A stretch of 64,000 nt of DNA from Bacillota bacterium (GTDB lineage Bacteria > Bacillota > Clostridia > Christensenellales > SZUA-584). Shown one piece after another: positions 1-8,134 of this stretch. The number at the start of each line of letters is the position of its first letter. Position 1 is the first letter of the stretch. The stretch covers positions 62,001-126,000 of the forward strand of contig JAEYPS010000005.1 of NCBI GenBank assembly GCA_023410475.1. The letters run 5' to 3'. Made by a program: the position numbers and the translations under genes. The notes beneath the pieces were generated by a model, which saw nothing but the letters and a program-made list of their open reading frames with translations, was not told the origin of the DNA and ran no database searches.

Positions 1-1819
1 TCGTAAATTTTGACTTGGGAAATGACATTTCAAAAAATAAAAATATTCCAAGAAAAGACTATGATTATTTTTGGAGTATTTACGAAAAAGTTGATGATTT
101 GAACGTTATTTATTCCATAAGGCAGAAAATCGATAGAATATCCGAGGATTACCAAAGACGCTTTACAGGTGAATTCTATACCCCAGTCGAATATGCTGAA
201 AAAGCATGGCGGTATATAGAAAAATCATGTGGTAATAATTGGTGGGCGAAAGGCAATTGGCGGATTTGGGATATGGCAGCAGGACCGGAAATCTCGAGTT
301 TCCCTTGCCAAGTTCTGCATTGCAGTATTGCTATATCTCTACTCTATTAGAAGATGACGCCAATTACTGCAAGCGTATTTTCCCTACAGCTACTGTTTTC
401 CAATATGATTATTTAAATGATGATATTAATACGCTTATTCATCCTGATCTTCTTTCTCATGGCGTTGTCCCAATAATGCCTAAACAGCTAATAGAAGATC
501 TAGCAAATCCAAAAATCAAGTGGATAATATTTATTAATCCCCCGTTTGCAACAAGTAATAATGCAAATAAAGAAACAGGAAAACAATCGAAGTATAACGT
601 CTCAATGACGAAAATAAGACAAGTCATGACACAAGACGGATTAGGTGAAACAAGTCGTGAATTGTTTGCACAATATCTTTATCGTATATATAAAGAGTTT
701 AAAGGAAAAACTGCATACCTAGGTTTATTCTCTAAATTAAAGTACCTAAGCTCGAACAACGATCAAAAACTTCGAGATAATGTGTTTAAATATGAGTTTA
801 AAAACGGATTTATGTTTTCATCAGAATATTTTTACGGGAGTAAAGGAAAATTCCCTATTGGATTCTTAGTGTGGGATTTGAGTAAGCAGGTTCCATTAGA
901 ATCTCAAAAAATTGTTGTTGATGTATTTGGTAAATATGAAGGCACAGAGGGAAAATATGGAGTTAAGCAAATACAAGCTGAGAATAGAGATGTTTATCTA
1001 AGTAAATGGGTTAATCGACCAAAGGCACAACATATAATGCCGCCCTTTAGCAGTGCTGTTTCTATTGGAAAAAACATGACTGATACAAGGAATCGCGTTT
1101 CAGATGGATTCTTATGTTCTCTAATGTGTGGAGGTAATGATTTTCAGCACCAAAATAGTACAGCTCTATTGTCGGGTCCTTATGTGAGTGCAGGTGCTTT
1201 CTCTGTTACTGCAGAAAATTTTACTAAATCAATGATTATCCATACTGTACGACGTTTACCTTTAGCAGATTGGACAAATGATAGAGACCAATTTTACCAG
1301 CCCAGTACTAATGATTTATCAGAAGATTTTATTATTGACTGTGTTATATGGAGTGCATTTTCCGACTCTAATAATACAGTTTCAATGAAAGATGTAAATT
1401 ATAATGGCAAGACATATCAAATAATAAATAATTTATACCCATACACGTTAAGTATGGTCAAAAGTTGGAAATGCCATTTAGATAATATAGAATTGCAGAT
1501 AATATCTGCAAACGAAGACCGATTTTTAGCCAATTGGTTATTAGATAAAACGCTATCAACAGAGAGCCAAAAAGTGTTTAATCTAGGTAAGCAAATATAT
1601 GAAATGTTTTATGAGAATGTACATAATATACATTGGGGAATTTATAAAATAGGATTTTGGGATGTGGGTTGGTGGCAAGTTAGGCAATCACTTAAAGAAG
1701 TGAAAAATTCTATGAACTTGTTGGAAAATCTAAAGTTCGTACATAATGAGCTTGGTGCTAAGCTGTTACTAAAAATAAAGCACTACGGTTTTATTCGCGA
1801 AAATGTTACGCCTTTGTAG
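1..1819 (+). pseudogene. N6-adenine DNA methyltransferase, 5'-truncated by window edge and frameshifted
   Basis: The reading frame is open from the left edge (codons from base 3), so the true start lies outside the window. A GEFYTP segment is followed by DMAAG and, one frame over, TGNLE; joined they give DMAAGTGNLE, the SAM-binding motif I of N6-adenine methylases. Motif IV, NPPF, follows in the second frame (INPPFATS). The frame changes at about base 284, where GGAACC would restore the frame but GGACC is present, a one-base loss. The remaining ~510 codons have no stop, so the break is recent or a sequence error. About 605 residues are visible; the C-terminal half probably holds the target-recognition region (inference). 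Base composition is much more AT-rich than the next genes, which suggests transfer. It is probably the methylase of a restriction-modification or defence locus to the left; the subtype cannot be decided. Confidence 0.75.
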
Positions 1820-1930
1820 TTATTAACCTTGGTTTTATCTATTATGCTATGTATAACTAAACTTGTACAAAGCATGAAAAGGATTTCCAGCATTCATTAA
1901 CCTCTGGTACATTTGATTTTATTGTATCAT

Positions 1931-2464
1931 TTAAGGAGTATAGAGCCATTCTATTTTAAGTATCTCTTCACCCATAAAGCTTACATTTACAAACGTAAGA
2001 TGTTCGTCTATGCCCATGTCTATTGCCTGAAGCATTTTGCTCTTGAACTCATCGTAGCCGACCTCAATGTTTTCGCTCATATCCAAGGCATCGGGCAGGA
2101 AATATTTTGTTCCCGAGGTTGTGCGGAGCGTTCGCAGGGCGCCGCTTATGTTGCGTATATACCCCATCTCATATATACCTTCGCCCTCTGTCTCCTCTTC
2201 AGTCGCTCCGGGGTGATCCTCTAGATACTTTACCTTGGCCTCGTCACCAGAAAGCCATTCCACAAAATCGAATGTTATGTCCGCCTGCCCGTCGGAGCGC
2301 ATTGTCAAAGCCGTGATGTAAGCGGGGCTTTCGCCGGCAGCCGTCATTTCGCTTGTATTTGTCGTCAGCGCAGGAGACGCAGCCTGCAGCCCCTGAGAAG
2401 ACACGCAAGAAACCAGCGCCAGCGTCAGTAATGCCGACAGCGTTATGATTAAGAAACGATTCAT
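1931..2464 (-). CDS. Hypothetical lipoprotein
   Basis: This 177-residue protein has a lipoprotein signal peptide: a basic MNR start, a hydrophobic stretch and a lipobox LALVSC with the lipidated Cys at residue 20. The mature part is acidic (an EEETEGEGIYE segment) and matches no family I recognise. AAGGAGG sits just upstream of the ATG. It follows, on the same strand, the M14 peptidase gene 62 bp away, so both may be surface or spore-envelope proteins; that link is inference. Confidence 0.7.
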   Translation of the reverse strand: MNRFLIITLSALLTLALVSCVSSQGLQAASPALTTNTSEMTAAGESPAYITALTMRSDGQADITFDFVEWLSGDEAKVKYLEDHPGATEEETEGEGIYEMGYIRNISGALRTLRTTSGTKYFLPDALDMSENIEVGYDEFKSKMLQAIDMGIDEHLTFVNVSFMGEEILKIEWLYTP

Positions 2465-2526
2465 TATTAAACCTCCTTATATGCAGAATAATATTCGGGG
2501 CTTATGACAACACTAAATGCCTTTCG

Positions 2527-3798
2527 CTATATCACAGCGGCCAGCAGCAGCAGCGGCAGGTTATCGCGGTATATCTTCGGGAACTGCGATATGGGAAGTG
2601 GGTTCGTCCCCCGGCCTACCTCTATCGTAAACCCCGGCCTTCCAAAGTCCTGTATGAACCAGTCCTTGAACCCGGCGTACGATGTAATTCCTGTAGGCTG
2701 CTCAAGAGCATAGCCGCTTACCTGCGCCAGCCGCTCTGCGATCTCAAGCGATTCGGGAGGCTCGAGGCCCATGAAATCCCAGAATATCACTTCTCCTTGG
2801 CTGTGGTAGGCAAGCACGAGCCTGAAGTTACGGCTGCGCGCGAAGTCCGCGATCGCACTGCTTTCAGGCTCCGACTCGGGATACGGCCCAGGATATCTTG
2901 TAGGGCCGGGCCCCGTTATCCCAAGCTCTATCGATGCCTGACGGGACTGCTCCCAAGCGGCGTTGAAATTGTGGTTAAGGTCGACTCCGCGGTTGTTTGC
3001 CTGCCAGACTGCCGAAAAATCCGTGCTGCCCCTGTTCCATCTGATAAGTTCGTTATAATACGGGTTATCCTGCCCGAGTCCGTTCAGTACGAGGTCTACT
3101 CCGTCCGGGTTGACCATAGGCACTATGTATATGCTGCTCGTGTTCCAGATATCCCCTGAGTCATAGCCGCCTATCCGTCCTCCCGTCGCTGCCGCCGACA
3201 GCAGGTCTTCGGCGAATTTCATAAGCACCGGGCTTGTAATCCACTCCAGCGCGTGTATCGCCCCGGTATAAAAGACCTGATTTGCGCCGCTGCCGAGCCG
3301 CAGGTAATATAGATTCCTTCCGAGCACACTTGTTCCCGCTACGCCCGTCTCCAAAAACGGATACCGCGCGATAAGCCCTTGTATGTCTCTCTCAAGAACG
3401 TCGTACGTATATGATATATTCGTATCCACCACTGCGTAGCCGTAGGGCACGGTTATACTCTGGCCGGGTATCAGGCTGCCGGGGTCTACCCCCGGGTTCG
3501 CGGCCGCGACAAGCGCGGCGTTCGTGCCAAACCTTTGCGCAATGTTATAAAACGTGTCGCCCTGTCTCACCGTGTATGTATCATATCCCAAAAGATATCT
3601 CTGAAGGGCGCTGTGCGTGTTTTGTCCTATTATCCCGTCGGGGCTGAGCCCTTGAGCCCGCTGAAACATTATCACGGCTCTTCTGGTCTGAAGCCCGAAT
3701 ATCCCGTCTATAGGGCCTACATCATAACCCAGCTTTTCGAGCGTCGCCTGTATCTGCATTACGTCGGTTCCCCTCATGCCTATGCGCAAAACCCTCAT
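2527..3798 (-). CDS. Peptidoglycan-binding / LysM / M14 zinc peptidase
   Basis: A 423-residue protein with three modules. Residues ~5-65 are a PG_binding_1 domain (GMRGTDVMQIQATLEKLGYD), ~72-118 a LysM domain (TYTVRQGDTFYNIAQRFGTN), and ~130-420 an M14 carboxypeptidase fold. Zinc and catalytic residues are visible: HALEW (H-x-x-E), AYHSQGE for the third zinc ligand, and the general-base Glu in FTIEVGRG. The architecture matches gamma-D-glutamyl-L-diamino acid endopeptidase I of Bacillus, which cuts stem peptides of peptidoglycan. No signal peptide is seen, so it may act in the mother cell or forespore, or leave by another route. AGGAGG precedes the ATG. Confidence 0.85.
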   Translation of the reverse strand: MRVLRIGMRGTDVMQIQATLEKLGYDVGPIDGIFGLQTRRAVIMFQRAQGLSPDGIIGQNTHSALQRYLLGYDTYTVRQGDTFYNIAQRFGTNAALVAAANPGVDPGSLIPGQSITVPYGYAVVDTNISYTYDVLERDIQGLIARYPFLETGVAGTSVLGRNLYYLRLGSGANQVFYTGAIHALEWITSPVLMKFAEDLLSAAATGGRIGGYDSGDIWNTSSIYIVPMVNPDGVDLVLNGLGQDNPYYNELIRWNRGSTDFSAVWQANNRGVDLNHNFNAAWEQSRQASIELGITGPGPTRYPGPYPESEPESSAIADFARSRNFRLVLAYHSQGEVIFWDFMGLEPPESLEIAERLAQVSGYALEQPTGITSYAGFKDWFIQDFGRPGFTIEVGRGTNPLPISQFPKIYRDNLPLLLLAAVI

Positions 3799-3956
3799 AC
3801 ATTCCTCCTTCTGTCAATTAAGCGTCCATTCATTATATTCGTGCGCTGGGCGATGTGATACGCCGGCCACGCCTTAACTTTGGCGAAGAAAAAAGCAGCT
3901 GTGAATTCAACTGCTTTTGTGATCTGATACTATTGGCGATATCAGCAACAGGCAAG

Positions 3957-4334
3957 TTATTGCCTTCGCATGAACTCCTCGAGCTTGCCCATCGTCTCGC
4001 TGCTTATGGCGTGCTCCATCTGGCACGCGTCGATCTCGGCCGTTTTGGGATCTACGCCCAAGACGTCAATTAAAAAGCTTTTCAGCGTAACATGCCTTTG
4101 CATCACGGAATCCGCCACCTTTTCTCCCTCTTCCGTCAGAGAAACGGTGCCGTATTTTTCCTGCGTTATAAGTCCTTTTTCCTTTAGTACGCCCAGCGCC
4201 TTGTTTACGCTTGCACGCGACACCTGCTTCGTCCTCGCGACGTCTACAGACCGCACGCAGCTGTCCTTTTTGGACAGCAGAAGTATCGCCTCCAGATAGT
4301 CTTCGCTGGATGTAGTGACATTTTCGTTATCCAT
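3957..4334 (-). CDS. DtxR/MntR-family metal-dependent repressor
   Basis: 125 residues: an N-terminal winged helix (SVDVARTKQVSRASVNKALG) followed by the metal-binding/dimerisation domain of the DtxR family; no C-terminal SH3 domain, as in MntR. Candidate ligands are D12, E15, H81, C104, E107 and H108. D12/E15 look like MntR D8/E11, while C104-x-x-E-H looks like DtxR C102-x-x-E105-H106, so the metal cannot be read from family rules. The gene is divergent from feoA, making Fe(II) the likeliest signal and feoAB the likeliest target. GGGTGA lies a few bases before the ATG. Confidence 0.85.
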   Translation of the reverse strand: MDNENVTTSSEDYLEAILLLSKKDSCVRSVDVARTKQVSRASVNKALGVLKEKGLITQEKYGTVSLTEEGEKVADSVMQRHVTLKSFLIDVLGVDPKTAEIDACQMEHAISSETMGKLEEFMRRQ

Positions 4335-4461
4335 ATCTCACCCGCATCCGTCTGCGTAATGCAAACCTTTATTTTTCCCCCAACAAATCCAAGAGCATTT
4401 CAGGGTCGTGTATATAAGCTTTTGCTTTTTTATAACACACTATAATATTATCATAAATATA

Positions 4462-4490
4462 TTGACAAACCAAGACAATATTGATAATAT
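4462..4490 (+). promoter_or_regulatory. Sigma-A promoter of feoA operon
   Basis: TTGACA at 4462-4467 and TAATAT at 4485-4490 are 17 bp apart, about 70 bp before the feoA ATG. The -10 lies in a small AT dyad (ATATT GAT AATAT). Confidence 0.75.
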
Positions 4491-4523
4491 GTTAACCGAG
4501 GCAAACATATTTTTTTATATTAA

Positions 4524-4543
4524 TTGTTAATTATAGCTAACAA
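4524..4543 (+). promoter_or_regulatory. Candidate DtxR-family operator upstream of feoA
   Basis: TTGTTA (4524-4529) and TAACAA (4538-4543) are exact inverted arms; the whole 20 bp is a palindrome at 16 of 20 positions. It lies downstream of the promoter -10 and just before the feoA ribosome binding site (GAGGTG, 4546-4551), where a bound repressor would block transcription. Assigning it to the divergent DtxR-family protein is inference. Confidence 0.5.
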
Positions 4544-4558
4544 ACGAGGTGCATAACT

Positions 4559-4858
4559 ATGAGACTTAATGAACTATCAGCCGGGGAGCAGGGCCGGATA
4601 CTGTTTGTAGAGGGGTCGGGAGCGCTGCGCCGCCGTCTTATGGACATGGGGCTTACGCCCGGCACAGGTGTTTTTGTACGAAAGGTCGCGCCGCTGGGCG
4701 ATCCTATCGTGCTTCACTTAAGGGGCTATGAGCTTACGCTTCGCAAGGAAGACGCCGCCAGTATAACCGTCGCAAAGCTTCCCTTGGAGGAACTGCCGAA
4801 CGCTTTTAACGCTTGTCACGGCAGACGCCGCCGCGGCTTCAGAGGAGGCAGGGTATGA
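4559..4858 (+). CDS. feoA: Ferrous iron transport protein A
   Basis: A 99-residue FeoA/SH3-like protein (MRLNELSAGEQGRI..., RRLMDMGLTPGT, PIVLHLRGYELTLRKEDA). FeoA is a small cytoplasmic partner of the FeoB iron permease. It is longer than the usual ~75 residues because of a basic tail (HGRRRRGFRGGRV). GAGGTG precedes the ATG. Its stop overlaps the feoB ATG by four bases (ATGA), so the two are translationally coupled. Confidence 0.92.
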   Translation: MRLNELSAGEQGRILFVEGSGALRRRLMDMGLTPGTGVFVRKVAPLGDPIVLHLRGYELTLRKEDAASITVAKLPLEELPNAFNACHGRRRRGFRGGRV

Positions 4859-6858
4859 AACTCCTGTTCGCTCTTGCGGGAAACCAGAACAGCGGCAAGA
4901 CTACGCTGTTTAACCAGCTGACGGGAAGCAACCAGCATGTAGGCAACTTTCCCGGAGTGACCGTGGAAAAGAAGGAAGGCACGGTAAGAAAACACAAGGA
5001 CGTTACCGTTGTAGACCTTCCCGGCATATATTCTCTATCGCCGTATTCGCCCGAAGAAATAGTTTCGCGCAACTTCATAGTGGACGAACATCCCGACGCG
5101 ATAATAAATATCGTGGACGCGATGAACCTTGAGCGCAACCTCTACCTCTCGCTGCAGCTTATAGAGCTGCGCGTGCCTATGGTCATAGCGCTAAACATGA
5201 TGGATGAGGTGCGGGCGAACGAGGGATACATAAACGTTAAGGAGCTGGAGAAAGAGCTGGGCGTGCCCGTCGTGCCCATATCTGCGAGCAAAAACGAGGG
5301 CATAGGCGAGCTGATACGCGTCGCTGTTGACACAGCCCGGTCAAAACATCAGCCGAAGCGGCTCGATTTTTGCTCGGGCGAGGTGCACAAAGCCATCCAC
5401 GCCGTGTCGCATCTTATTGAGGACAAAGCGCTGGCCCAAGGGTTTTCCGCGAGGTTCGCCGCGACGAAGCTCATAGAGGGAGACCCTCTTCTCGAAAAGC
5501 GGCTCGGGCTTTCAGAAGCGGATTACGATATACTGGGCCACTTCGTGGAGGGAATGGAAAAGGCGACGGGCACCGACCGCGAGGCCGCGCTCGCCGACAT
5601 GCGTTACAGCTATATAGACAAACTCGTATCAAAAGCCGTAGTAAAACCCAGGCAGTCGCGGGAGCAGCTGCGCTCGCTTAGAATAGACAGCGTCTTGACG
5701 CACAGGGTGTTCGCTATTCCAATATTCCTTTGCATAATGTTCGCTATATTCTGGCTTACGTTCGGCAGCCTTGGGGCGCTGCTCAGCGACCTTTTTGAAT
5801 CGGGCATTGAGGCGGTAACAGAGCTTGTTGACGGCGCGCTGAAGGGGCTTAACGTCAGCGGCTGGATGAACTCGCTGATTGTGGACGGAGTGCTCGCGGG
5901 CGTAGGCAGTGTGCTGTCGTTCCTGCCCGTGATACTTTTGCTGTTCTTCTTCCTGTCGATACTCGAGGACACGGGATACATGGCAAGAGTGGCGTTCGTT
6001 ATGGATAAGCTGCTGCGAAAGATAGGATTATCGGGGCGCTCGTTCGTACCTATGCTCATCGGCTTCGGGTGCAGCGTGCCCGCGATAATGGCGACAAGGA
6101 CGTTGCCGAGCGAGCGCGACCGCAAGATGACGATAGTCATAGCGCCGTTCATGTCGTGCAGCGCCAAGCTGCCCATATATGCTATATTTACTGCGGCGTT
6201 TTTCAGCAGCGGGCAGGCCGTCATTATGATAACGCTGTATGTGCTGGGGATAATCGTCGCCATACTCTCGGGGCTTCTGCTAAAGAAGACAGTATTCAAG
6301 GGCAGCTCTATGCCGTTTCTGATGGAGCTTCCCGCCTACCGCTTCCCCTCACCGAAAAGCGTGTTTCTGCACATGTGGGACAAAGCGAAAGGGTTTATAC
6401 GCCGTGCGTTCACGATAATATTCGTGGCCACGATAGTGATATGGTTCCTGCAGGGTTTCAACTGGTCGTTCGATATGGTGGAAGACAGCTCGCAGAGCAT
6501 ACTCGCTTCCATCGGCTCGCTTGTCGCGCCCGTGTTCGCTCCGCTCGGTTTCGGCGACTGGCGGGCTTCCACCGCGCTCATAACAGGGTTTACAGCCAAA
6601 GAGGCGGTAGTCAGCACGCTGGCGGTGCTTACCACAGGCGACGCCTCGGGGCTTCAGGCCATATTCTCGCCGCTTACCGCGTTCGCGTTCCTGTGCTTCA
6701 CGCTGCTGTATATGCCCTGCGTCGCGGCTTTGGCGGCTTCAAAAAGGGAGCTTGGCTCTATGAGAGCCGCGCTGGCCGCAATGGCATATCAAACGGGCGT
6801 AGCGTGGATAATAGCGTTCATAGTGTATCAGGGCGGAAGCCTTTTGGGCATACTATAA
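4855..6858 (+). CDS. feoB: Ferrous iron transport protein B
   Basis: 667 residues from the ATG that overlaps the feoA stop; the open frame extends further upstream but those codons are feoA in another frame. The N-terminal G domain has G1 GNQNSGKT (residues 9-16), G3 DLPG and G4 NMMD, followed by a helical GDI-like spacer. The C-terminal half is a polytopic membrane domain with paired Gate motifs (MLIGFGCSVPAIMATRTL; LLYMPCVAALAASKRE). FeoB imports Fe(II) through the cytoplasmic membrane, driven or gated by GTP hydrolysis. It is followed after 13 bp by a Cys-rich partner gene. Confidence 0.95.
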   Translation: MKLLFALAGNQNSGKTTLFNQLTGSNQHVGNFPGVTVEKKEGTVRKHKDVTVVDLPGIYSLSPYSPEEIVSRNFIVDEHPDAIINIVDAMNLERNLYLSLQLIELRVPMVIALNMMDEVRANEGYINVKELEKELGVPVVPISASKNEGIGELIRVAVDTARSKHQPKRLDFCSGEVHKAIHAVSHLIEDKALAQGFSARFAATKLIEGDPLLEKRLGLSEADYDILGHFVEGMEKATGTDREAALADMRYSYIDKLVSKAVVKPRQSREQLRSLRIDSVLTHRVFAIPIFLCIMFAIFWLTFGSLGALLSDLFESGIEAVTELVDGALKGLNVSGWMNSLIVDGVLAGVGSVLSFLPVILLLFFFLSILEDTGYMARVAFVMDKLLRKIGLSGRSFVPMLIGFGCSVPAIMATRTLPSERDRKMTIVIAPFMSCSAKLPIYAIFTAAFFSSGQAVIMITLYVLGIIVAILSGLLLKKTVFKGSSMPFLMELPAYRFPSPKSVFLHMWDKAKGFIRRAFTIIFVATIVIWFLQGFNWSFDMVEDSSQSILASIGSLVAPVFAPLGFGDWRASTALITGFTAKEAVVSTLAVLTTGDASGLQAIFSPLTAFAFLCFTLLYMPCVAALAASKRELGSMRAALAAMAYQTGVAWIIAFIVYQGGSLLGIL

Positions 6859-6871
6859 CAGGGGTTGTATT

Positions 6872-7042
6872 ATGGGATTTATAGACGTTTTGCTGCTGGC
6901 AGTCATACTGACCGCCGCGGTGTCGGTAATAATATATATGCGCCGGCGCAGAAAAAAGGGAGAATGCGACTCATCGGGCGCATGCGAGGGCTGCCCAATG
7001 GCAGGCAGCTGCAACGACAAGAAAAAACAGAGCGGCACTTGA
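6872..7042 (+). CDS. FeoB-associated Cys-rich membrane protein
   Basis: A 56-residue protein, 13 bp after feoB. It starts MGFIDVLLLAVILTAA, giving one membrane helix (residues ~4-22), then a basic stop-transfer cluster RRRRKK and a Cys-rich tail with Cys at CDSSGACEGCPMAGSC. This is the small FeoB-associated protein common at the end of clostridial feo operons and thought to play a FeoC-like role. The Cys tail may bind iron or an Fe-S cluster (inference). Confidence 0.8.
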   Translation: MGFIDVLLLAVILTAAVSVIIYMRRRRKKGECDSSGACEGCPMAGSCNDKKKQSGT

Positions 7043-7087
7043 TATTGCCATCCTTTGAAATTAAGCGTTTCATATATTGGATGCACG

Positions 7088-7124
7088 CCCCCAAAAGCCT
7101 CGCGACTTTTTTGGGCCCCCGTAC
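7088..7124 (-). repeat. Short hairpin repeat, copy 1
   Basis: CCCCCAAAAG and CTTTTTTGGG form inverted arms around an 8-base loop, followed by CCCCCGTAC. This is the same layout as six further copies in the window (see findings). It lies between the feo operon end and a minus-strand membrane gene. Confidence 0.55.
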
Positions 7125-7126
7125 AA

Positions 7127-7153
7127 AAGAACAGGCCGGCAAATGCCGGCCTG
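7127..7153 (-). terminator. Terminator of the 7180-7581 gene
   Basis: AGGCCGGC (7133-7140) and GCCGGCCT (7145-7152) form a perfect 8-bp stem with a 4-base loop. On the minus strand it is followed by GTTCTTTTG, a moderate U tract. Confidence 0.65.
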
Positions 7154-7179
7154 ACGTTAAGTTTCAGAATGATTTTTAG

Positions 7180-7581
7180 TTATGCTGCTACAGCTTTTTT
7201 ATTCATATTGCCGCCCACTATGTATAGTATCGGCAGTACGAACCCGATAACGCCGGTGAAATCAAAAGCACCGTTCGTAATTCCAAGAACCACGCTTATA
7301 AACGCAAGTACGCAAAGCACGATGCCCGTGACGATAAAGAACCCGGCCTGTGAAGGATCGGCGGCCTTTTTGACTCCTATTATCCCGATAATGAGCTCAA
7401 GCACACTGACGATCAACATCAGTACAGTAGCTACTATCAGTATACCGGCCAAGCCTCCTGTAATCGACGTTAGCCACGCCGAACCAAGAAGGGCAATCAG
7501 CGATAGTAATGTCGCGATAGCCCCAAAGATAATGAACAAAATACTTACGACCTTTAACATTCCTTTTCCGGGTGCGTCCAT
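7180..7581 (-). CDS. Small polytopic membrane protein, function unknown
   Basis: 133 residues with about four hydrophobic segments (for example VVSILFIIFGAIATLLSLIA, VLMLIVSVLELIIGIIG and GIVLCVLAFISVVLGI) and short loops. I do not recognise a family beyond a generic four-helix membrane protein. GGAGG lies 8 bases before the ATG. It is a single gene with its own terminator. Confidence 0.7.
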   Translation of the reverse strand: MDAPGKGMLKVVSILFIIFGAIATLLSLIALLGSAWLTSITGGLAGILIVATVLMLIVSVLELIIGIIGVKKAADPSQAGFFIVTGIVLCVLAFISVVLGITNGAFDFTGVIGFVLPILYIVGGNMNKKAVAA

Positions 7582-7605
7582 GAATAATACCTCCTAAAAA
7601 ATTCT

Positions 7606-7625
7606 GAATTTATACATATAAATTC
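7606..7625 (-). promoter_or_regulatory. Perfect AT-rich dyad upstream of the 7180-7581 gene
   Basis: GAATTTAT (7606-7613) and ATAAATTC (7618-7625) are exact inverted arms around ACAT, about 15 bp upstream of the GGAGG of this gene. It could be an operator or an mRNA hairpin near the transcription start. The rest of 7626-7747 is AT-rich with no gene seen. Confidence 0.35.
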
Positions 7626-7747
7626 AAATTTATACTATCATTTTTTATTGAAGTTGGCAAATCAAAAGTATTAATAAAAGCTTACAATTTTATTAAAGTG
7701 GTATCAAAATGATAAGATTTATTACATAAAAATAATTATTACCAATA

Positions 7748-7769
7748 GAAAAAGCGGCTTTTCGCCGCA
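7748..7769 (-). terminator. Terminator of the DUF1540 gene
   Basis: On the minus strand GCGGC GAAAA GCCGC is followed by TTTTTC. Stem bases are 7754-7758 and 7764-7768, about 14 bp after the stop codon. Confidence 0.8.
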
Positions 7770-7782
7770 TTGATGATAAATG

Positions 7783-7941
7783 TTACTTTCCTATAAACGT
7801 TTCGCAGCATGTTCCGTCGCTCGTATCCGCCTTATTGCTGCCCATCGCGCTCACTTCAAGTCCGTGAGCAAAACAAAGATGCTCTTTGTTGTAACGGCAG
7901 TTATCCACGCTGCATTTAACCTTCATTTTCGGCGCGTCCAA
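7783..7941 (-). CDS. DUF1540 domain protein
   Basis: A 52-residue Cys-rich protein beginning MDAPKMKVKCSVDNCRYNKE and ending SDGTCCETFIGK, with conserved Cys pairs and an early AxxVKC...NCxYN pattern typical of DUF1540, probably a small metal-binding fold. The start is placed at a TTG because AAAGGTGG lies 9-10 bases upstream; the ATG five codons later would be too far from it. DUF1540 proteins are common in spore formers; their function is not known. Confidence 0.75.
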   Translation of the reverse strand: MDAPKMKVKCSVDNCRYNKEHLCFAHGLEVSAMGSNKADTSDGTCCETFIGK

Positions 7942-8081
7942 AGCATATCACCACCTTTCAATGATTATTTTCCCCAGCCGCCGTCAAAATATCATTTATA
8001 TGTTTTTGGAAAATGGCGGGAATCTGCCGCTTAATATAAACAGTTACTTTTTAAATTTCAATTTTTATTTTTAGGAAGGCC

Positions 8082-8115
8082 TTGACAGCGTAACAGTGTT
8101 ATGTTACGCTACTGT
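8082..8115 (+). promoter_or_regulatory. Promoter with internal dyad upstream of yhbD-like gene
   Basis: TTGACA (8082-8087) is followed directly by the perfect dyad GCGTAACA (8088-8095), GTGTTA, TGTTACGC (8102-8109), and then TACTGT (8110-8115) as the best -10. That spacing of 22 bp is too long for a normal promoter but resembles MerR-type promoters, where the regulator binds in the spacer. The next gene has a MerR-like N-terminal helix-turn-helix, so autoregulation is plausible (inference). Confidence 0.45.
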
Positions 8116-8134
8116 CGTATAAAGGAGGGCAATT

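Noticed and set aside
1913..2224. 103-codon plus-strand frame after the methylase
   Set aside because: Opposite the lipoprotein gene, which has a signal peptide, lipobox and ribosome binding site.
6069..6884. 271-codon frame on the plus strand within feoB
   Set aside because: An overlapping shadow frame in a GC-rich gene with no ribosome binding site or recognisable protein.
7055..7597. 180-codon plus-strand frame
   Set aside because: Antisense to the small membrane gene, which has a good start site and hydrophobic helices; the antisense product is low-complexity.
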